DNA from: Prostheceraeus crozeri
Taxonomy: Eukaryota > Platyhelminthes > Polycladida > Euryleptidae
Length of the DNA stretch: 64,000 nt
Direction of reading: 5' to 3'
NCBI GenBank assembly: GCA_907163375.1
Contig: CAJQUW010007746.1
Location: 1 to 64,000 of the forward strand
Shown here one piece after another: positions 57,725-64,000 of this stretch. Within the stretch, counting starts at the first letter, position 1. Each line of letters starts with the position of its first letter. Both the position numbers and the translations under genes were made by a program. The notes below the pieces were generated by a model. It was not told where the DNA came from, did not search any database, and saw only the letters and a program-made list of their open reading frames with translations.

Positions 57725-58885
57725 AGTTGCAGTTTGGCATCAGAAAGAGATCCTCCACCACGCATGCAATAATTGCCGTTCATGATAACCTCACTAAACT
57801 ATTTGATGATCCCCAAATTGGAGCGTCAATTTTCATTAGCTTCGACTATAAAAGCATTTGATCGAATAATGCACTCACATCTTGTCTCAAAGCTTTCGGA
57901 TGTGGGTCTTCCTGTGGATTTCGTTCGTCTCATGTGTGATTATTTGCTTAATCGTCAGCAACGGGTTCGCTTTCAAGGCTCTACGAGTTCTCTGAAGAAG
58001 GTTACCAGTGGGGTTCCCCAGGGCTCCCTCCTCGGCCCGTATCTGTTTGGTGTGTATGTATCGTCTCTGATTCCTTTGCATCCAGGAACAACGTCTATGA
58101 TTAAGTATGTGGTTGATGTGTGCTTATGTTTCGGCATTCGGAAGGAGAAGGCCATGGAAGGCATTAACATCTTAAGATCGGAGATTAGTAACGTGTTGCG
58201 ATGGTCTGAAGAGAACAGCCTCTCATTGAACAGGAGCAAAACTCGCGGTTTGATCAACTATCGTGGAAGTTTCAAAGAAATCTGTAGTGTCGAATCGTTC
58301 TTTCCGTTCATCCAGTTTCAAAGAAGTTTGAAGTTTCTTGGCATTATACTCGAAGACACGTTTGGATGGAAAGGTCACATCGATTTCATCGAGAGGAAAT
58401 GCTCTCAAAGAATTTATATTTTGCGCAGAGTGAAGTGTCTTACAAATGACGATGAGTTTAAGACTATTTTCAACGCACTGATTCGCAGTTTGATCGAGTA
58501 TGCCTGTCCTGTTTTCATAGGTATTTCCTCTTACGACTCAAGCCGCCTCCAGAAAATTCAAAGCAGGTGTCTGAGGATCAAGGGCATTCATTCCGAAGAT
58601 GATCTTTCTTTAAGACGCAGAGCAATGGCAGCGAGACTCTTCGAGAATCTGTTGAATCAGGACACCTTTATTTCGCGTTTGATTCCTACCAGTCTTCCTT
58701 CCGGTCGATTTTCGGTTCCCTTCTGCAGAACAACCTCATGCCGTAACTCCTTCTTGTCGCACATGTGCATTACCCAGTCCCTCACATTTTTGGACTAATT
58801 TGTCTGTTTTAACTTGATGTTATCAAAGAACATTCCTTATGACTTGACTTAATGAATTTATCTTGAATTTGAATTAATTCACATT
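57725..58885 (+). pseudogene. LINE reverse transcriptase, 3' part, interrupted by the Gypsy element
   Basis: Right after the Gypsy target duplication the frame reads LQFGIRKRSSTTHAIIAVHD (RT box 'FR..RST..A'). A one-base shift near 57849 precedes AFDRIMHSHLVSKL, then GVPQGSLLGPYLF near 58010. The active-site region reads YVVDVCL (58105-58125) where YADD is expected, so the catalytic Asp pair is damaged. NRSKTRGLINYR, LKFLGIILEDTFGWKGHI, YACPVFIG and a C-terminal LPSGRFSVPFCRTTSCRNSF follow, with a stop at 58796-58798 and a TTGAATTTGAATT-like tail to about 58885. This is a Jockey/CR1-group 3' end. The left remainder probably lies just before 53703 but is too short to prove. Confidence 0.85.
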
Positions 58886-59137
58886 AATGATTTGAATAGC
58901 CGTTTCTCTCTCTCTCTATTCCGCATAATTTATTTAGGCATTCATCGTTAGAATTAAGCAATTGCTTCTTAGAAGGTTATCTACTAACACGTTACCAAAG
59001 TGTCATAGTATCAAATTTATTGGAAATTTTACAGATTTTTAGCATATACATGTGATGATATACTGAATCTGTCTTCTTGGCAATTCGTAGTCGCTGCTCG
59101 TCCGCGATTTCCACATGGTCATCATTATTCTTCAGTA
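58886..59137. other. Short spacer
   Basis: AT-rich with a CTCTCTCTCT run near 58907. Nothing else seen. Confidence 0.5.
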
Positions 59138-62100
59138 CACTGTAAACCAGCACCTCCTAAAGTGAGCTGAATCACCTCCTAAAGCAAGACACTATTCGTA
59201 ACTAATAATAAGAAAATCCTAAAGCATGCGCCTTTTAGAAGGCTACCCTCTCACCTCCTAAAACATTTTTTTCAATGCCATATTCTACTTTTCCCTTATG
59301 ACAATGCATACTACTATCTTTATTCAGCAATAGACGGGTTACGCATTGAGATTTTATTGCAGACAAAGCTCTCATTATATTCATTCAATATTTATCTCTT
59401 GCTTTCCAAACAACCCTCTAAAGAAATAAAAACCCTTTAACCCCTGTAGTACTATTATGCAAGAGAACATGACATTACTGTTGTACAATTCGAATACATG
59501 AAAACTTTACTGAAATTCACTTGAAATTTATAAAATTGACACCCGCTGCCAAAATGAATACAATCACAGTTATATTGATGTAACAGATGCAACGAACTCG
59601 CATGTATACACATCTACAATGAAAATTTGGCCTGACCACGCAATATTCGGTGACAAAAATACAATTGCTATATAATATGATCAGTGTCCAGACAGTAAAA
59701 AAATGTCAGAAACATGCAGGATTTTTATTACAGAATTATGTGGATAAAAGCATCTGTGAAATCGTAGATCAACAGTAAAGATCAAGTAACAAAATACTCT
59801 CATGATGCGAATATCGAATAACAATCAATTGCTAGATATGCAAATCAATCTCTATCTATTTTTGTTCAAGTAAATTACGATCTAAACTAACAGATATAGT
59901 AGCTCTAAAGCATCATGGAAAACATTAAGGAATTATTATAGAAAGATAGAAACTAAAGAATTCAAAGTATTTATGGCACCGAAAAGAATTCACAGATTTT
60001 TGCACTGATCTTGGTGAAAATGTGACGCACACGAAGAAGTCCTTCCAGCAGTTTCTACGGTACTGTCGATTACAGTGGAGATTATACGTTAGAAACAAGA
60101 CTGCATGTACCGTGATGGTATAGATGCTCCATCCGTCAAAGCACCTATTCAATATTTTGACAACATATATCAGTATTCACTGATATTCCAGTCGAAATGA
60201 TTGCTGAAAAGAAAAGAGAATTTTAGTCAGGAACTACGGAGTGAAAGGAAAGAAATAATTAACTTCAAGATACAAGAGCGTCAGATCTACATGTTACATG
60301 CAGCAGGCTGAACAAATTATGATTTCTTCAAAAATTCGAAGTTTTTGATTTGACAGATAATTGAAAAAAAATAGAATTTCTTATAATCATGCATACACAG
60401 AGCACATCGTGTTTTTAATTATGTTATTACGATATATATTTTGATATACGCCTAGATAATATAATTTATCAATGCTGAATTGAATACATGCACCTGTACT
60501 TTGATGAAATGATTGAAACCTCTTGTTGCAGAAAATTGGTTCCTTTCTTAGTTATTTGATGTTCTACAGATTATCGAAATTCACGAGTTTCAGATCTCCA
60601 ATAAATAGCACATGCTATGCTAACAATCCATATTCACAAGTACTAATTTTCGTTTGAAAGTTCTAATGCAATACTGCACATGTTTCTTATTGATTCTCCC
60701 ACTTCAGACAGCATACAATGTCTTGCAATGTGTCGGCAACAAGTAGCCGTACCTATTAATCAGATGAAAACAATATGAGCGTCACAGGTCTCTACCAAAC
60801 ATCTATGAGCTAAGTTGACTTCAGAAATAATAACGGGCATGGCTTATATGGCCCAAGATCGTCGTTAGAAAAATATAAATAAAAAAATGGAATATCTCCT
60901 TTTCTACGGTGATTTATTTAAAGTGATAGCCATTGTGAAAGCGTCTGAAACTGTTTAACGTCAGAGGTTTTGGTTCTATGTGAGAAAAGTTTGTTCGAGG
61001 AAACCAGCATCATATGCTGATCATGAGATGATTTTATGAAAAAGAATAAAAAAGTTCCATTCAATAGGCGGACATTTTCTTGCTGTCAGAATTACTTAAT
61101 CATCTATTTTTACAGAATAGAAACATTCTATATTAATCAATTAATCTTCTCTTTTTGTGTTGATGACTGTTTAGTCTTTCCTTTTTGTGCTGGAGTCTAT
61201 CTTTGCCTTGATATCAGCACTACGTTGAGAACTTAATAATAATGAATCTATGAAAGAGACTTTCATTGCTAAAATGGATTTACTTTTAAAAGTAGCCAAC
61301 AGGATGGACTGAATATTTATAGAAGTCGAGCACTTAACGCCGTACATTGAATTTCACATGTATTCAATTAATGTATGCCTCCAATAAACTAAATACAGAA
61401 TTGATTTTTGTATTTCTACTAAAATTCATTGAAATAAACGAATTTTCGAATATTCTGAATATAACTGACAACACATAAATAATAAATGTGTACATCAAAG
61501 GATTTGGAATTTTGCATTGAATCCTAAACTTGATATGCCAATTCAATTAACCCTTCACATGCGTGCATTTTTCTACCTTCGTTCGGAAGCCTTATTGGAC
61601 ACGCCACTCATAACAGATGAGTACTTTGAGCAGTTTCTATAAGTGCGCATTTGCTTCTCAGAGGCTTTACCGAGCACAGATAACGCGAATGAATGCATGA
61701 AATTGACAAATACAATGTAGGGCCTATGCCTACCTCGAAATTTTTCAGCTTTTTGAAATTTATAATTTGCATTATCCGCAAGAATTTATTCAGTTCCGTT
61801 ATGAAAAGTGGCATTTTAACTACAGAAGTCGTAGACTCGATTTACATTAGTGCTATACAGCATGCATGCATTGCAACTCTTTCGAATAGGCTATCAGAGC
61901 AACAGGAAACTCACCTCATTTTTCAGAGCTGCCGTTAGTTGATGAACCAGATTGATTAGTATATCTGTCACGATTGACTATCATGAGAAAATGTAGAATG
62001 CAGATTTTCGGCCATTTGGTTTCAAGTCTCATTATATTTCTTTTCCATTTATTCCGTATTTCGATCGACGTTGATGAGAAAGATGTAGTCTCCTGGTATG

Positions 62101-62498
62101 ACATCACGATGCCCATATATTTGCAATTTACTACTGCACAACTTCAAAAGATAATTTCAATAAACAATTTAATTGCAGTATCACTGACGGAATGTCAACT
62201 TGCCACTCGAAGTCAAAGACAGCTACATAACCTCGGAGAGATGAAGTGGAGATTGATTCACGTACATACAGTAGCGTGAATTTATGATGTCCTCAATAGG
62301 AGCTATTGTTATGCGACAGCGTTCCTACTGTTTGGCAAGCAGTGACTCACGCTCTCCTCTATGCAGCTGCTAACGTCTAAGGGTTATTGTTCTCTTCAGT
62401 ATGCTAACCTACTAATTCAACTTAGCCTTCTGAAATTTTAGTGTGTGGTGCTTTAGGATGCAGATTTCTTCCGCTTTAGGAGGGGCCAGATTACAGTG
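59138..62498. mobile_element. Long member of the CACTGTAAA family, 3.36 kb
   Basis: The left end CACTGTAAACCAGCACCTCC TAAAG and the reversed right end CACTGTAATCTGGCCCCTCC TAAAG form inverted repeats with TA on both sides (59136-59137, 62499-62500). About 100-120 bp at each end is alignable to the 219-bp MITE at 46917-47135 in the opposite orientation, including GACACTATTCGTAACTAATA on one side and GAAATCTGCATCCTAAAGC on the other. The 3.1-kb interior is AT-rich. Its longest frame is 101 codons (61974-62279) and I recognise no transposase, so it is either a decayed master copy or a large non-autonomous form. Confidence 0.75.
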
Positions 62499-62500
62499 TA

Positions 62501-63134
62501 ATTGTACAGTTTTTAATTTGATGTGAAATCAACATGTTTGAGAACAGCGGTACAAATTGATGCACCTGTTTAATCTCTAGGAGTAGGCATATTCAAAATG
62601 TGAAAGCGGGCATTGATTCCTTTGCTTAGTTATTCGGATGAAGCTTTTTTGACATACGGTAAACTAGGGCGAATCAGACATTGTTGGTAAGAAATTTGTT
62701 TATTTGCTCAATGATAGCCACTATGACATGATGACTTATGTCAGTGGTAGGCAGCCATTTTATGGTAGTGATGACTTACAGATCTAGTTGATTACATCAC
62801 AATTGGTTGTGCTGTATCGGCCGCTAGATGAATCGAATACCTAAAAACTTGTATTGCGATGAGTCTGACACATTTCTTGTAATATTTTTTATTTAAGCCT
62901 TTAACAGAAGCTCAATAATCAAATTTTGATCAATTTAGAAAAGCTCTTTCTTCAACCGAAATTTATATTTGTCATGACTTGAAAATGTCCAAAATAACTA
63001 CGCTACGTTTATTTTATGATATTAGCTACATAAAAACAATGATTTTTTATGGGTGTGCGCTGTACTCACCTGCTCGCACCGAAAAGTTTCGAAGTCATGC
63101 TGAAGCAATTATTAGTAGGCCTATAGGTGGAATA
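62501..63134. other. No gene recognised
   Basis: Spacer between the CACTGTAAA element and the mariner element. No feature seen. Confidence 0.5.
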
Positions 63135-63136
63135 TA

Positions 63137-64000
63137 CGAGGGGCGTTCCAAAAGTATCCGGATTGAGTCCATAACTTTGAGAATAATGATCTGATCCCTC
63201 TGAAGTTTAGGTATGTTGAACCCATTATCATCATTAATAAGCACAAAAAATTTCATCCCGATATCTTTATTAGTTACAAAGCTGCAAATATTTTAGTATT
63301 GTCACTACTTAAAATTTAGTGACGACCAAAAACAATATTTTGTCAAAAAAGAAAAAGGGATGCACGTTACAAACTAACAGTCTTCTCGTGGCAGAGCAAC
63401 CTTCTCAATGTAGTCACCTTGCAACATGATGCACTTTTTCCAACGATCTTCAAGTTTGCGAATGGCAGACTTGAACCATTCAGGTGAGATGGACGCCAAC
63501 ACTGATCTAGTCTTCTGTTCCAGCTCCTCCCTTGTGTCGAAATGCATTCCACGAAGAATGCTTTTCATGTGAGGAAATAAGGCATAATCCGATGGTGCCA
63601 GGTCTGGGCTGTATGGCGGATGCGGTGCGATGACCCAACACAGATCATCTATCCTCTCCGTTTTCCGAGCGGTGTGGGGTCTGGCGTTGTCTTGATGGAG
63701 CAGGGTCACTTTCGATTTCTTCCCTGGACGGCGATGTCGAAGATGGTGATGAACTTCTTGCAATACTCCACAGTAGTAATCAGCATTGATTGTAGTGGAG
63801 TCGGGAAGAAAGTCCAAGTGGATGATGCCTTGTTCATCCCAGAAAGCAGTCAACATGATCTTCTTTGCCATTGGAGAAGACTTTGCTTTCACGGGGGGCG
63901 TGGAACCCTTCGTCAACCACTGCTTCGATGCTTCTTTGGTTTCGGGAGAGAAGTATGGCAACCAAGTTTCATCAGTTGTCATGAAGCGTGCCCAGCATCC
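63137..64000 (-). mobile_element. Mariner element, cut by the window end
   Basis: The terminus CGAGGGGCGTTCCAAAAGTA TCCGG begins at 63137 after TATA, giving a TA target at 63135-63136. It has the wording of a mariner terminal repeat. The transposase lies on the minus strand, so this is the 3' end. The 5' end and second terminal repeat lie beyond 64000. Confidence 0.85.
63374..64000 (-). CDS. Mariner transposase, C-terminal two-thirds, open at window edge
   Basis: Cut-and-paste DDD transposase of the IS630-Tc1-mariner superfamily. The frame is open without interruption from the window end (GCWARFMTTDETWLPYF) to the stop at 63374-63376. Catalytic residues: D in TTDETW (about 63972-63970), D in LHQDNARPH (near 63685) and D in YSPDLAPSDYALF (near 63585). 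I count 33 residues between the second and third Asp, where mariner proteins normally have 34, because the KTERIDDLCW helix is one residue short. LEDRWKKCIMLQGDYIEKV is the usual mariner C-terminus. The N-terminal DNA-binding domain is outside the window, and internal ATGs should not be taken as the start. Confidence 0.92.
   Translation of the reverse strand, partial: GCWARFMTTDETWLPYFSPETKEASKQWLTKGSTPPVKAKSSPMAKKIMLTAFWDEQGIIHLDFLPDSTTINADYYCGVLQEVHHHLRHRRPGKKSKVTLLHQDNARPHTARKTERIDDLCWVIAPHPPYSPDLAPSDYALFPHMKSILRGMHFDTREELEQKTRSVLASISPEWFKSAIRKLEDRWKKCIMLQGDYIEKVALPREDC

Noticed and set aside
1-64000. tRNA or rRNA genes
   Set aside because: I saw no cloverleaf-like B-box (GGTTCRANNCC) with matching stems and no conserved rRNA blocks. 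A covariance-model scan would settle it.

Overview
This window looks like intergenic or intronic DNA from an invertebrate animal genome that is very rich in transposable elements. The evidence is AT-rich sequence, no operon structure, LINE, Ty3/Gypsy, Tc1/mariner and hAT relics, satellite arrays and splice-like signals. I could not place the species. No complete, recognisable host gene is present. The only long intact reading frames belong to mobile elements.

Region by region: 1-8.6 kb is AT-rich and contains a 29-C tract, two blurred tandem-repeat fields and a G-rich island. 8.6-10.9 kb holds a broken Ty3/Gypsy pol fragment followed by a possible LTR. 10.9-16.7 kb holds two related Tc1-type elements, the second nested in a hAT transposase pseudogene. 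The two Tc1 copies differ mainly by single-base indels, which suggests uncorrected sequence error in the left part of the window. 17-22.5 kb has weak exon-like signals and two more decayed transposase fragments. 23.8-24.8 kb has a GGGCCC minisatellite, a near-perfect hairpin and a tetranucleotide microsatellite. 26-29.9 kb is a nearly full-length but frame-broken CR1/Jockey-group LINE on the minus strand. 30.3-33.2 kb has a diverged tandem duplication and 20 essentially identical 48-bp units, each with a CACGTG core. 36-39 kb has a pyrimidine-rich duplication and a CACTG-ended element that carries 22 copies of a 45-bp unit. 39.7-42.3 kb has a hAT-type MITE with a perfect 8-bp target duplication, a fold-back repeat and a decayed LINE. 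46.9-47.1 kb and 59.1-62.5 kb hold a short and a long member of one CACTGTAAA-ended, TA-flanked family.

The highlight is 48,166-52,912. Two inverted repeats of about 725 bp, identical as far as I can read, flank an intact 697-codon intronless ORF. Its N-terminus resembles the zinc-binding N-terminal region of RAG1. Its C-terminus follows the order of the RAG1/Transib-type catalytic core: candidate D, D, CxxC, H..H, HxxxH, then SE....ES. This fits a young transposon related to the N-RAG-TP/Chapaev/Transib group from which V(D)J recombinase is thought to descend. No RAG2-like ORF accompanies it.

Next to it, 53,708-57,719 is a complete 4.0-kb Mag-like Ty3/Gypsy element. It has 186-bp LTRs that look identical and a GGGCG target duplication, and it is inserted in a second LINE fragment. 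Its pol is disabled by a deletion in RNase H and by a TGA in the integrase. The right edge holds a mariner transposase that runs out of the window.
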